In this document: positions 52,505-61,772 of the stretch, one piece after another
How positions within the stretch are numbered: the first letter of the stretch is position 1
How the letters are laid out: every line of letters starts with the position of its first letter
Assembly (NCBI RefSeq): GCF_001027745.1
Contig: NZ_LECU01000006.1
Coordinates: 248,001 to 312,000 of the forward strand
Direction of reading: 5' to 3'
From: Pedobacter sp. BMA
Lineage (GTDB): Bacteria; Bacteroidota; Bacteroidia; Sphingobacteriales; Sphingobacteriaceae
Length of the DNA: 64,000 nt
The notes under the pieces: generated by a model
Database searches by the model: none
What the model saw: the letters and a program-made list of their open reading frames with translations, nothing else
Told to the model about the DNA's origin: nothing
Position numbers and translations under genes: made by a program

Positions 52505-53083
52505 AATCTTAAATTTTAAGTTAAATGGCTAAATGGCCGGCCGGTACATCTAGCACGAAACAAACATACCGCTGGGAATGAGTCAGTTAAAATTCTGACC
52601 TGATTTGGACTGATTTGACCCGATTTGGACTGAATTTAGGTATCGCGAGGTGAGATTTTAGAGATTAGACCTGATACAAGAGAGGTGATACATGAGACGC
52701 GAGACCGTGTGCGTCTGATCGGGGAAGGGATCAATCATTTCCCAGACAACTGATTACCAAACGGGGGAAAAGTTCGGGTGGGTTTGTGCGGGGCTTTTGG
52801 TGCCACCTGAACACGGGGCGAACTTGTGCCGAACTTTTCCAGAAGTTGTGTGCCACTTTTCCGGGCCGTTTCCCGAAGCCTTGCCGAACACTGGTCGAAG
52901 CCGGGTACAGGGTTTCCCGAACAGCTCCCGAACAAATCCGCCAGCGCTCCCGAACAAAAATTTAAAAAAAGATTTGAAAATATTTTTTCCTGAAGGGGAT
53001 AAAACGACTAAAATGCAGATCGAAAACCTAGAGAAGGTGACCCGATAACCGATGATTTTTGCAAGTAAAATGGAACCATAGAT
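52505..53083. other. Unusual GC-rich intergenic stretch with short repeats
   Basis: 579 bases with no supportable gene. The sequence GATTTGGACTGA occurs twice close together (around 52600-52635). From 52770 to 52960 CCGAAC or CCCGAAC appears six or more times, once as GTTCGGG on the opposite strand. Base composition is clearly higher in G and C than in neighbouring AT-rich gaps. ORFs over this stretch are repetitive and not convincing. Confidence 0.6.
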
Positions 53084-53362
53084 TTATAGTTTGCCTTTCT
53101 TTCTGCTTAACTCCAGGGCATCAAGTACATCTTTTTTATAAAAACGATCGCCACCCAAAAGCTTCATAGGTTTTAGTACTTCGTCTTTCACCAGGCGTTT
53201 GTAAGTGCTATCGCTAACTTTAAGCATATCCATTACCTGCGGCTTATCCATCAGTTCGACATTGGTGAATAGTTCAAGCAAGCTGTTTGCTATTCCAGTA
53301 AGTTTATTCAGAGAATTTTTGAGTTGAGAAATTTCCTCGGCGATTAATTCAGATCCTTTCAT
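53084..53362 (-). CDS. Excisionase-like helix-turn-helix protein
   Basis: 92 residues from ATG 53362 (MKGSELIAEEISQLKNSL). The C-terminal half is the MerR/excisionase-type HTH of Bacteroidota mobile elements: VELMDKPQVMDMLKVSDSTYKRLVKDEVLKPMKLLGGDRFYKKDVLDAL, i.e. helix, turn, recognition helix and wing with the Arg-Phe turn. An N-terminal coiled segment may dimerise. Such proteins usually stand beside integrases or conjugative elements; no integrase is in the window. It may be a relic of the element that brought the lysis-like cluster. Confidence 0.8.
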   Translation of the reverse strand: MKGSELIAEEISQLKNSLNKLTGIANSLLELFTNVELMDKPQVMDMLKVSDSTYKRLVKDEVLKPMKLLGGDRFYKKDVLDALELSRKKGKL

Positions 53363-53512
53363 GCCAATAAAAAGTAATACAGGCAGAAAGCAACGGATCC
53401 GGTACACTACACCTTATCCCGCACCCTACCTGCGGTGTTTAAATTATTGGACATGACTGACTGTTAGGCTAATATAATAAAATTGAAATTTAAAATCAAA
53501 ATTCTAATTAAA

Positions 53513-54706
53513 CTATTTACGCCTGTTATGTTTGTGATAATATTGTGGTGTAAAATAGTCCTTTACTTTCTTTTTATATTCACGGGCAATCAGGATATTG
53601 TCTACTCTGGTTATTCCTGGTTTGAGGATAAGTTTATAGCCTTTTATCGATTCTATGGTATCAATCCGGTAAAATGCCCCCTTTCTCACTTCGATAAATA
53701 TAGACGGATCAAGATTTTCCCTCAGCACGTTTCCAGTAGCTTTGAAGTTTCGATGATGGCCGGCTTTGGTGTAAATTGTTGCATAGTCCTTTCCAGCAGC
53801 TATACATTGTATTTCTTCAATTGATTCTTCAAAACCTTTATCACCCAATGAGCAGGGAATTTTTTCCCAATAGACATACTCAGTCTCCTCAGCTGGTCTT
53901 TCTTCAGTAGTTTTCGGCAACTCAGCCAGTTGTTTTGTCTCCAGGAGTTTCTTTTCTGTTTCTTCCAGTTTTACCTCCAATTCTTTTGCCCTCAGCCGCT
54001 CCGCTTCTTTCTTCATTTTCAGCAGTTTCTCCTTTTCCCTTGCTTGCTGTAATGCCACTTCTTTCGCCGTCAGCATCTCTGCCATCAATTCTGCATCAAG
54101 GAGCGCTTCTTCCTTTTCACTTTTTATTTTGGCCAGTTCTGCTGCTCTCAAACGTTCTTCTTCGTTCCTTGCTTTTAGCAAATCGTCTTCCTCTTTTGCT
54201 TTTTGTAATGCATCTTCTTCCAGCCTTCGCAGTTCAGCAGCTTTCAGCCCCGAACGGTAATTCATGATCCATATCCATCTGATGGAATAGGCTACATTAC
54301 CTAACAAAAACAATAGGGCCGACCAGGGCAGTACCTTAACCATAAAGCCACTCCCTTTTACAGTGTTTTTAAACAGCGTCAGGTAAATCCACACTAAAGT
54401 GATATCAATGACAATAGGGATCAAAAGGCCAAAAAATAGCTGAACAACGATCCTCCATTTATTTCTTCCCCAGGCACACCAGTTATCCAGCCATTGATGG
54501 GTGATATGAAGGTATTCTATCAACAGCGAGGCAATTACCGTCCCGAAGACAAGGGAAATCCAAAATCTGTTCATGAATATTAATTCCGCCATCGTTTTTG
54601 AGGTTCCCGGTATTAATAATACAGCTGCAATGATTAAAGCGGCTATGCGCCTTTGGGCCAATGTGAAATAAAGTGGCGTATCCGGTTTGAGATAGAGCTT
54701 AAACAT
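53513..54706 (-). CDS. Membrane-anchored LytTR-domain regulator with long coiled coil
   Basis: 397 residues. Four TM segments at about 19-35, 48-66, 83-112 and 124-148, then a highly charged coiled coil of about 120 residues (153-275, rich in Glu, Lys, Ala and Leu) and a C-terminal LytTR DNA-binding domain (IQCIAAGKDYATIYTKAG, FIEVRKGAFYRIDTIES, LILKPGITRVDNILIAREYKKKV). LytTR domains bind promoter DNA in response regulators; direct membrane anchoring without receiver domain implies one-component sensing. Target genes cannot be told; the divergent gene at 54924 is one candidate. Confidence 0.85.
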   Translation of the reverse strand: MFKLYLKPDTPLYFTLAQRRIAALIIAAVLLIPGTSKTMAELIFMNRFWISLVFGTVIASLLIEYLHITHQWLDNWCAWGRNKWRIVVQLFFGLLIPIVIDITLVWIYLTLFKNTVKGSGFMVKVLPWSALLFLLGNVAYSIRWIWIMNYRSGLKAAELRRLEEDALQKAKEEDDLLKARNEEERLRAAELAKIKSEKEEALLDAELMAEMLTAKEVALQQAREKEKLLKMKKEAERLRAKELEVKLEETEKKLLETKQLAELPKTTEERPAEETEYVYWEKIPCSLGDKGFEESIEEIQCIAAGKDYATIYTKAGHHRNFKATGNVLRENLDPSIFIEVRKGAFYRIDTIESIKGYKLILKPGITRVDNILIAREYKKKVKDYFTPQYYHKHNRRK

Positions 54707-54923
54707 AAGTAAATATTTAACTGGCCCAAAATATCAATACTCAATATTATCGATGGGCGAAAATTTTAACAAATAAGGGCGAAAATTAAACTTATTAGGT
54801 ACTGAACTTGCTATCGAGCGGTCAAAATTGCGTTTGAGCAGGTTCGATTTGGTCGAAACTTTAACTCTTCGTTAGCTTTAAGTGTGTCATACATGTTGTT
54901 TGGCGTAACTAAAAAAATCATAC

Positions 54924-55337
54924 ATGAATAAAAAACCATTTACACAATCAGGTTTAAACGCCCTCCGTGAAGAAATCAGAAACCTGCCCAAATCAGAAAA
55001 GCTCCGGGTTGCAGCATTGCAGCAAGATTACATCTCATGGGCCAACAAACACCTCGAATTTGAGAACAGCCAGCAGATTTACCTGGTTAACTTAAGTTCA
55101 GAATTTGTTTCACTCGCTACCCGGTTAACGGCCCTGGCCATTTCCAATGATGAACCCATCAGGCTAATCAAAGCGGAAAAGTCTGATGGCTTAACCGCTG
55201 CTACACTTGCTGAAACTGACGTAGCAGCTTCATCTGCGGATGCGGAAGGTAAGCTGATTACGCTGGGCTACACCAGTGATCCGGATGATGCAGGTATCGA
55301 AGTACTCACTTACGAAATCCGCTATACCACGGTGTAA
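54924..55337 (+). CDS. Hypothetical protein
   Basis: 137 residues, cytosolic. The N-terminal 90 residues are helical (LNALREEIRNLPKSEKLRVAALQQDYISWANKHLEFE) and the C-terminus looks like a short beta strand pair (GKLITLGYTSDPDDAGIEVLTYEIRYT). Family not recognised. It is divergent from the LytTR gene and followed by a long hairpin. Confidence 0.65.
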   Translation: MNKKPFTQSGLNALREEIRNLPKSEKLRVAALQQDYISWANKHLEFENSQQIYLVNLSSEFVSLATRLTALAISNDEPIRLIKAEKSDGLTAATLAETDVAASSADAEGKLITLGYTSDPDDAGIEVLTYEIRYTTV

Positions 55338-55341
55338 GCAA

Positions 55342-55402
55342 AAAGACCCAACATCACTTTAACCAATTTTGGGCGTGACTGCTGTAGTGGTGTTGGGTCT
55401 TT
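55342..55402 (+). terminator. Long hairpin after the hypothetical gene
   Basis: AAAGACCCAACA-TCAC pairs with GTGGTGTTGGGTCTTT, loop about 28 bases, followed by a short T stretch. Confidence 0.65.
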
Positions 55403-55474
55403 CAAATGAATTATTGACTAACCCATTAATCATCAATAAAATGTTGAACGAATGAACTAACGCCAATCAAACCT

Positions 55475-56035
55475 ATGAATCAAACCAACCTTAAACTTTT
55501 GAAAGAAAGACTTGATGGTTTTTCTGCAATCAGCCCAGCATCCTGGGTAGCCATTCAAGCCAGTATCCAAACCGTAACATTAAACAAAAAAGAGCATCTG
55601 CCGCGTGAGGTGGGTACTTTATCTTATCTGGCCTCCGGGTTTTTGATGGAGGTTGACGGGCATAACCGTACCAAAGTAGCTACCGTGCTGGGCTTTATGC
55701 CCGAACAAAGTTTCATGGTTACCAGAATTCATAATCAGGTAAATGTTTTGGTATGCGATGAACCCTGCACCATCTACGAAATCCGCCGTTCTGATTTACT
55801 GGCGTTAGAGATTTTATTTCCTGAATTGATTGTATTGCATGATGCAATCTGTGCCCAATATGATGAACGTATTGCTGAACGCGATCTGCTACTGAATGAA
55901 AAAGACGGCCTTACGCGTATCCGCAAGTTTAAAGCTAGGTTTAGCCATTCACTTAACCGCATGGTTAAGACCTGTATGGCCAATTACCTGTTGCTTGAGT
56001 ATCATTATTTCATTAGAAATTATAAACACGCTTAA
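55475..56035 (+). CDS. Crp/Fnr-like protein with divergent DNA-binding end
   Basis: 186 residues. The first 120 form a cyclic-nucleotide-binding-like domain (LPREVGTLSYLASGFLMEVDGHNRTKVATVLGFMPEQSFMV...CTIYEIRRSDLLAL). The C-terminus keeps the position of the winged helix (RIRKFKARFSHSLNRMVKTCMANYLLLEYHYFIRNYK), but the recognition helix usually reading YLGIxxxTLSRIR is altered. It may bind DNA differently or not at all. Ligand residues for cAMP are not recognisable. Confidence 0.7.
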   Translation: MNQTNLKLLKERLDGFSAISPASWVAIQASIQTVTLNKKEHLPREVGTLSYLASGFLMEVDGHNRTKVATVLGFMPEQSFMVTRIHNQVNVLVCDEPCTIYEIRRSDLLALEILFPELIVLHDAICAQYDERIAERDLLLNEKDGLTRIRKFKARFSHSLNRMVKTCMANYLLLEYHYFIRNYKHA

Positions 56036-56258
56036 TCTGCAAAACCTCGTTTGCGTACCTCAAACGTTGCTTCAAAACACCGATTTTGATGCCTGCCTTT
56101 TCTTGGTAAAACCTTGATTCATAGCGAACTTAGTATCAGGAATTGAACCCGGCATCCTGCCTGCCTGAACCTGTACCGATTCGGTTATGATGAAGTCAGC
56201 GGAGTGGTTCCACAGCAGGAATAAGGGTTTCAATTTCGGAGGAAAAAAATGTGTAACC

Positions 56259-56699
56259 ATGAAAAATGTAGTTAAACCGGATCAAGTCATTATCAATATC
56301 CTAAGCGGATTGCTTATTCTGCTATGGGTGTATGTGGCTTTATCCAAACTTTCAGATTTCCACGCCTTTCAATGGCAAATGCGTAACCAGGTGTTCAGTC
56401 GGGAGCTGGCCACCCTGATCAGTTATGTTTTGCCTGGAATTGAAATGGTTGTGGCTGCGCTGTTATTTTTCGAAAGCAGCCGGATGGCCGGTTTTCTGGT
56501 TTCAGCGTTCATGCTGTTTGTTTTTTCAGGCTACATTTTACTGATCGTGTTGCATGTTTTTCCAAGAGTTCCCTGCTCCTGCGGGGGTGTTTTAAAATCC
56601 ATGGGGTGGAATGTCCATCTGTGGTTTAACCTGGCTTACCTGCTTTTTGCCTCTTGGGGCTGGTGGCTATGCCGTAAGCGAAAGGAGGTTTTGGCATAG
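56259..56699 (+). CDS. MauE/DoxX-like membrane protein
   Basis: 146 residues from ATG 56259 (MKNVVKPDQVIINIL). Four TM segments (about 9-29, 48-70, 73-95 and 115-135). The VPCSCGGVLKSMGWN motif between the last two is typical of the MauE group in Bacteroidota, related to proteins that assist disulfide formation (the CxC pair may be redox-active). A small exported protein and a tlpA-type operon follow, which fits a role in envelope redox chemistry. A GGAGG sequence lies 16 bases upstream. Confidence 0.8.
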   Translation: MKNVVKPDQVIINILSGLLILLWVYVALSKLSDFHAFQWQMRNQVFSRELATLISYVLPGIEMVVAALLFFESSRMAGFLVSAFMLFVFSGYILLIVLHVFPRVPCSCGGVLKSMGWNVHLWFNLAYLLFASWGWWLCRKRKEVLA

Positions 56700-56837
56700 A
56701 CACGGGTAAGCGAAAGCCAGTAACCACTTTCAACTTTAGTGCGATAATTAACATCATTTATGGCCGGTTATCCAGGGACCATAAATGATCACCTGTAATT
56801 CTTACAGGGATATATAAACAATTTAATTAAATGTATT

Positions 56838-57158
56838 ATGATGCGTTTTTTTAAGAATGCTCACATCAGCGCCGTAGCGGTGCTGTTGGGCGTGAGTTTA
56901 GTGGTGACTCAAAGTGCTTTCAAAGCACCTAAGCCATCATTTGCACACGAGCAATTCGGTAAGTTAAGCACCGGATGGGTTAAAATTTCCACAATCGATC
57001 AGGAAGAAAACGAGATTGGTTGTGATCTTAATGACCAGGTACCAATTTGTACTGGTTATTTCGATACTTCGGTTAACCCTAATCCGGCGTTGACAGATGC
57101 GCCATTGACATCCGAACCGATAGAACGCGGTACTTTTTACGTAGTACCACGTAACTAA
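56838..57158 (+). CDS. Small exported protein (DUF6520-like)
   Basis: 106 residues with a signal peptide (1-28). The mature part contains one cysteine pair (GCDLNDQVPICTGYF) likely to form a disulfide, and a Pro-rich ending. Similar small exported proteins with two cysteines near a MauE-like gene are common in Bacteroidota and are listed as DUF6520; I place it there by pattern, not by search. Function unknown. Confidence 0.6.
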   Translation: MMRFFKNAHISAVAVLLGVSLVVTQSAFKAPKPSFAHEQFGKLSTGWVKISTIDQEENEIGCDLNDQVPICTGYFDTSVNPNPALTDAPLTSEPIERGTFYVVPRN

Positions 57159-57164
57159 ACTCGG

Positions 57165-57204
57165 GCCGCACAGCAAAAGTATCTGCTGTGCGGCTTTTTA
57201 ATTT
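57165..57204. terminator. Terminator between convergent genes
   Basis: A perfect 11-bp stem GCCGCACAGCA / TGCTGTGCGGC, loop of eight bases, followed by TTTTTAATTTT. It overlaps the stop of the convergent susD gene. Confidence 0.9.
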
Positions 57205-58562
57205 TGCTCCATGCCCGATGTTTGAATCTCACCTTGGGGTATAGGAAACACATATCTTTCATCACCCGCCGGAAGTTGCAGCACCACGCCATTTACCGTT
57301 CTTGTCAAATCAATTTTGAATACCGGGTCTTGATTTAGTCTCCTTAAATCAGCCATTCGCTGTCCTCTGAATGGCAATTGTTTCCTCCTTTCATCAATCA
57401 CTAATTTCAAAGGATCTGGGGTGTTTGCTTTGGTATAATTCACAAAAGTTCCGGTTTTGTATCGGTTAAGCAATAAAGTATTTATATCGGCCAATCCACT
57501 ATCTATATCGCCTAACCTAATTGCTGTCTCCGCCCTAATCAAATACACTTCATCATTAGCAATCCCTCCAAATAGTTGGCTCGCGTTGTTATAATTGCCT
57601 TTAAAATTTTTCCCTGAAGCGTTAAAGAAAATTACTTTTCGCAAATCGTTAGCTGTATATTTGGCATACAGTTCAGGGGCAGCATTCACCGCACTGCTCA
57701 TGTTGAGCATAAAAGAATTAGTAATTTGACTTGTTGCAAAAAGTACTTCATCATTACCTTTGGGCAAAACAGCTGGAAATGGCCGTGATGCCGTAGTACT
57801 TAAAGTATTGTAGTTGATCAAAGTAGCGTATAACCTCAGGCTTTGATTAGCATAAGCGTATGCGGCATTGTAATTTTGCATGATCAAGCTGATTCGTGCA
57901 AGTAAAGCCAGTGCAGCCATGCGGTTAGGCCTGCTTTTATAATCCAGTTTTTCTGATAGAAGTGGCACTGCAGTAGTCAAATCATTAAGCATAAAAGCGT
58001 AGGTTGCGGATAATATTCCCCTGGGAGGATTAGCGTTAACATCTGCGACTTCCCGTATCGGTAATCCTTTATCCGATCCTGCACTGGCCGGATTGTAGGG
58101 CTTTGTAAATATCTGCGCAAGATTATAGTAGGCCAATGCCCTGAAAAATAATGCTGCTCCTTTTATTGCCGCATAGTCCTTTTGTTCATTGGTGGGTTTT
58201 GCAGCTATCCCATCTAACACAATATTTGCATAAAAAATTTCTTCCCAACCTGTCTTCCATTCCGCGTTGTATGATGTGCTATAGATTTCCTTTTTCCAGG
58301 AATACACATTCCTTTCATCTTGCGAAGTGAGGGAGGCTAATGATGCATCAGGAATATAGATGTCATCAACAAATAGCTGAGGTAACGCAGGTGCAACATT
58401 CATTACTGTTAAGTAATCTAATAATCCCTGCATATCTGCTGCAGTGGTAGGAACCGTAAGTGCTAAGCTGGGCTTTGCTTCCAGGTATTCTTTTTTGCAA
58501 CCTGCAAAGTTGCCACTTAAAATAAATAGCAATGACAAAAAGTAAATGTTTTGAATTTTCAT
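57198..58562 (-). CDS. SusD/RagB family lipoprotein
   Basis: 454 residues with lipobox NFAGC (Cys at about 22). SusD signature AAIKGAALFFRALAYYNLAQIF at about 130-150, IANDEVYLIRAETAIRLGDI and the end RKQLPFRGQRMADLRRLNQDP, then VFPIPQGEIQ. It is the last gene of a tlpA-susC-susD operon, three bases behind susC. It would bind the ligand for the SusC pore. Confidence 0.94.
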   Translation of the reverse strand: MKIQNIYFLSLLFILSGNFAGCKKEYLEAKPSLALTVPTTAADMQGLLDYLTVMNVAPALPQLFVDDIYIPDASLASLTSQDERNVYSWKKEIYSTSYNAEWKTGWEEIFYANIVLDGIAAKPTNEQKDYAAIKGAALFFRALAYYNLAQIFTKPYNPASAGSDKGLPIREVADVNANPPRGILSATYAFMLNDLTTAVPLLSEKLDYKSRPNRMAALALLARISLIMQNYNAAYAYANQSLRLYATLINYNTLSTTASRPFPAVLPKGNDEVLFATSQITNSFMLNMSSAVNAAPELYAKYTANDLRKVIFFNASGKNFKGNYNNASQLFGGIANDEVYLIRAETAIRLGDIDSGLADINTLLLNRYKTGTFVNYTKANTPDPLKLVIDERRKQLPFRGQRMADLRRLNQDPVFKIDLTRTVNGVVLQLPAGDERYVFPIPQGEIQTSGMEQN

Positions 58563-58565
58563 GGT

Positions 58566-61500
58566 TTACAAATTAATTTTAACGCCAAGAGAAAATGTTT
58601 TGCTGGCCGATGTGCCTTGATAGTCCGGGTCGATATCCCATTTATTCGCCTTCCATATTATACCGAGATTGCTTGCATAGGCAAATACCTGCAGGTTACT
58701 GAAGAAATATTTTGGTTTGCCCGAAAGATCAAACGCCAGCCGGATATCCTGTAAACGGATGTGGTCGCCCCGGAAAACAAGTGCGTCGCTATACAGGTAA
58801 AGGTTTTCGCGGTTGGCAACATAACTATCTGGTATTTTCGGAACGATGGTATTGAGTTCGTCTCCCGGCTGCTTCCATCGTAAAGCATAATCACTATTGC
58901 CGCCCTGACCTGCTAATACCGTAGCATAGTTTACGGAGTTTTTGCGGACATAATAGCCAAGCCGATAAGAGATATTGGCCGACAAACTCCATGCTTTCCA
59001 TTTTGCTGTGTTCATCAATGAACCAAAAACAACCGGCTTTGCAGAACCACTGTATACCAGGTCATCCAAACTTGTTGCAGCCATTATTGCCGTATAGTTA
59101 GTGCTGGGCACACCATTTAAATACCCCTGTGGTTCACCGCTGGCATTCAATCCGGCATAGCGATAGGAGAACATGGCATATAGTGGGTATCGCTGACGGG
59201 GATATGCGCCTGCGTCAGCACTGGAGGTCAAATTCTGGATAGCAGTAGTTGCGTTTTGGCTATACCCGGTAACTTTCTCGTGTGTATAACTTAACCAGAA
59301 ATTAGTATTCCAATTGATTATACCCCTGGTATTAATGGTGTTTAAGGTAAAGTCAATTCCCTTTACCGAAGTGTTAGCAACATTTCCTCTAAACAAGGTA
59401 ATGCCAGTTGAGGGTGCAAAAGGTATATCTGCAATCAGGTCGATTCCTTTTTTAGTGTATCCCTCAATACTTCCCGATATCCTATTTCCTGCGAACCCGA
59501 AATCAATACCCAGATTGATTACTTTTACCCTTTCCCATCGTAGTTCCGGATTAGGTGGGTTAAGCACCACAGCGTAAGGCAATCGGGTTAAGGTGGCAGC
59601 AGTTGAAAAGTATCTTGCGGTGGTTAATGCAGAAAGGTTTTTATCAATATTGCCATTATACCCATAGGTTAAACGTAAACGTAGGGTTGGGAGCCACCCA
59701 ACGTTATAAAAACTTTCTTTTCCAATGTTCCATAAACCACCTACCGACCATAGCGGAACACCTTTTTGATTGGTATTAACACCGAAGAGATTACTCTGAT
59801 CAAGGCGCCAGCTACCTGAAATGGTGTACTTCGCTTTATAGGCTAACGAAGCATTTGTGTAATAAGATAAAAAGCGATCTATTGTGCCTGTTACCGCATC
59901 GTTTGACGGGATAGTGCTGGTTGATGGATTATAGTATGACATGGGGTAACTACCAATGTAATCGACTACCGTATTCGTACCATTTAATTCGTTATAACCA
60001 TAAAACCGATTGGTGTATGAGCTGCCTTCCAAATCCCGCCATTCATAACCCGCCAAGGCATTCAGTTCAAAATCCTTTAACTCTTTTCTGTAATTCAGCT
60101 GTCCGCGAAAGTTTATTGTGCGAAGCGTAGAAACATAACGATCCAATATTGCACCTTTAGGTAAGGGGTATACAGTCGCCTGCCCGGATGTTACCTGCGA
60201 AAATCTATTGATCAGATTACGGGTGAAGTAGCTTTGTAAGCTATTCAAATCACTCTCCTGATTACCCAATTTACCAAACTGAAATGAGGCTTCTGCGGTT
60301 AGCCCTTCTACAACTTTATAAGTTAGAACTGTGTTAAAACGATAGTCCAAAGCTTCAGCATTATTCTGATGGAATTGATAATCTTCGGCAGGTTTGTATG
60401 TCCAATCAAGGTAGCCGTTGCCTGCTGCGGCATCGGTAAAGCTCTGTCTAAAGTCTTTCACCACACTTAATGAATTACCATCATCATCCACTAGTTGCGC
60501 ATAGGGATAGAGTATTTGTGTACTCGACATCCTAAGGCTGGTATAGCCATCATTCGGCTTGCTATTTACCGAGCGTGTGAGCATTAGTTTCAAGTCTAAG
60601 CTTAGCCTGTCTTTCAGCATACTAATGCGGTCGTTAAAATTCAGCGTCAATCTCTGATAGCTATTTCCCTGATCACTTAAGCGGTTAGCATCAAAGCCAG
60701 CTGAAAACAAGTATGTGCTTGCTCCGGTGCTGCCTGATATTGAAAGCGCATGCTGGCGCAATAGTGCATCCTGCCCTAAATATTTCATGTACTGGCGGCG
60801 GAGATCAATGTTGGATAACTGTGCCAATTTATTATTCAAGTCAGTATTGCTCAATGTACCATCTCTATTGGCGATAAACAATTCAACTGCCGGACTAAGT
60901 GGTGCTTTAACTACTGAACTTTCTGTTGCGCTGTAGAAACCTTTTGTAAATAATAAACGTTCAATTTCAATAAATTCGCCGCTCGTCATTGCCTGATTCT
61001 TCGTCAAATCAGGCTGTTCCAGGAGTGTGTAATTTACTGAAGTATTGATGACTAGCGATTGTCCCTTTTTACCTCTTTTCGAGGTGAGTACAATAACCCC
61101 GTTAGCTGCCCTGGCGCCCCAAATAGAGGCGGCAGCAGCATCTTTTAACACCGTGATGCTTTCCATGTCATTCGGATTGATATTCGCTACATCGCCATCA
61201 TATGGAAAATTATCCAATACGATTAGTGGCTGTGAGTTTGCTAACAAGGTAGATTGACCTCTGATACCAATGGATGTTTCGCCAGCAGCCAGGCCCTTTG
61301 TTTTATTGAAAATTAAACCCGGCACTACATCTTTAAGGCGATCGAGTATATTGGTGCTGACGCTTCGTTCCAGCAGTTTATGATCTACCTGCACAAATGA
61401 ACCTGTTGCCCGTTCTTTAGCTACTTTATTATATCCCGTGTTTACAGTAACCTCCTGCAAATCGGTTACCTGCATAGCCATTCTAATCAATAGGTTTTCA

Positions 61501-61772
61501 ATGTTCGGCAGCTTAATTTCCTGATGATAGCCAATGTAACCAGTGCAACTTGCAAACAGTGTAATGGCCTTTGTTCCGTTATTCACCGGCAGTATAAATA
61601 TGCCATCCTGATTTGTAGTTACTTTTTTTCTAAAGTCAGTCCAAACCGTTACCCCTGATAATGGCTTGTTATCCATTGCTGAAATCACTTGTCCTTTTAG
61701 TAGATCCTGCGCATAGGCTGTGTTAAAGATTAAGGTGTTTAGGGCGAGCAATATTAAGAGTTTTGTTCTCAT
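58566..61772 (-). CDS. SusC/RagA-type TonB-dependent receptor
   Basis: 1068 residues. Signal peptide (1-21, ending AYAQ), carboxypeptidase-regulatory-like domain at about 23-100, plug with KDAAAASIWGARAANGVIVLTSKRGKK at about 210-235, and barrel to FSLGVKINL. No STN domain. Its ATG shares one base with the stop of the upstream thioredoxin-like gene (TAATG), so the two are translationally coupled. Many Sphingobacteriaceae carry multiple tlpA-susC-susD sets of this kind. Confidence 0.95.
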   Translation of the reverse strand: MRTKLLILLALNTLIFNTAYAQDLLKGQVISAMDNKPLSGVTVWTDFRKKVTTNQDGIFILPVNNGTKAITLFASCTGYIGYHQEIKLPNIENLLIRMAMQVTDLQEVTVNTGYNKVAKERATGSFVQVDHKLLERSVSTNILDRLKDVVPGLIFNKTKGLAAGETSIGIRGQSTLLANSQPLIVLDNFPYDGDVANINPNDMESITVLKDAAAASIWGARAANGVIVLTSKRGKKGQSLVINTSVNYTLLEQPDLTKNQAMTSGEFIEIERLLFTKGFYSATESSVVKAPLSPAVELFIANRDGTLSNTDLNNKLAQLSNIDLRRQYMKYLGQDALLRQHALSISGSTGASTYLFSAGFDANRLSDQGNSYQRLTLNFNDRISMLKDRLSLDLKLMLTRSVNSKPNDGYTSLRMSSTQILYPYAQLVDDDGNSLSVVKDFRQSFTDAAAGNGYLDWTYKPAEDYQFHQNNAEALDYRFNTVLTYKVVEGLTAEASFQFGKLGNQESDLNSLQSYFTRNLINRFSQVTSGQATVYPLPKGAILDRYVSTLRTINFRGQLNYRKELKDFELNALAGYEWRDLEGSSYTNRFYGYNELNGTNTVVDYIGSYPMSYYNPSTSTIPSNDAVTGTIDRFLSYYTNASLAYKAKYTISGSWRLDQSNLFGVNTNQKGVPLWSVGGLWNIGKESFYNVGWLPTLRLRLTYGYNGNIDKNLSALTTARYFSTAATLTRLPYAVVLNPPNPELRWERVKVINLGIDFGFAGNRISGSIEGYTKKGIDLIADIPFAPSTGITLFRGNVANTSVKGIDFTLNTINTRGIINWNTNFWLSYTHEKVTGYSQNATTAIQNLTSSADAGAYPRQRYPLYAMFSYRYAGLNASGEPQGYLNGVPSTNYTAIMAATSLDDLVYSGSAKPVVFGSLMNTAKWKAWSLSANISYRLGYYVRKNSVNYATVLAGQGGNSDYALRWKQPGDELNTIVPKIPDSYVANRENLYLYSDALVFRGDHIRLQDIRLAFDLSGKPKYFFSNLQVFAYASNLGIIWKANKWDIDPDYQGTSASKTFSLGVKINL

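Noticed and set aside
52735..52957. Repetitive minus-strand ORFs in the GC-rich gap
   Set aside because: Two frames are open because of repeated CCGAAC words; the peptides are low-complexity and there is no start context.
56110..56190. tRNA-like sequence on the minus strand
   Set aside because: A GGGTTCAATTCC T-loop and a D-loop-like CGGTACAGG are present, but no acceptor stem or proper anticodon arm can be formed. At best a decayed tRNA.
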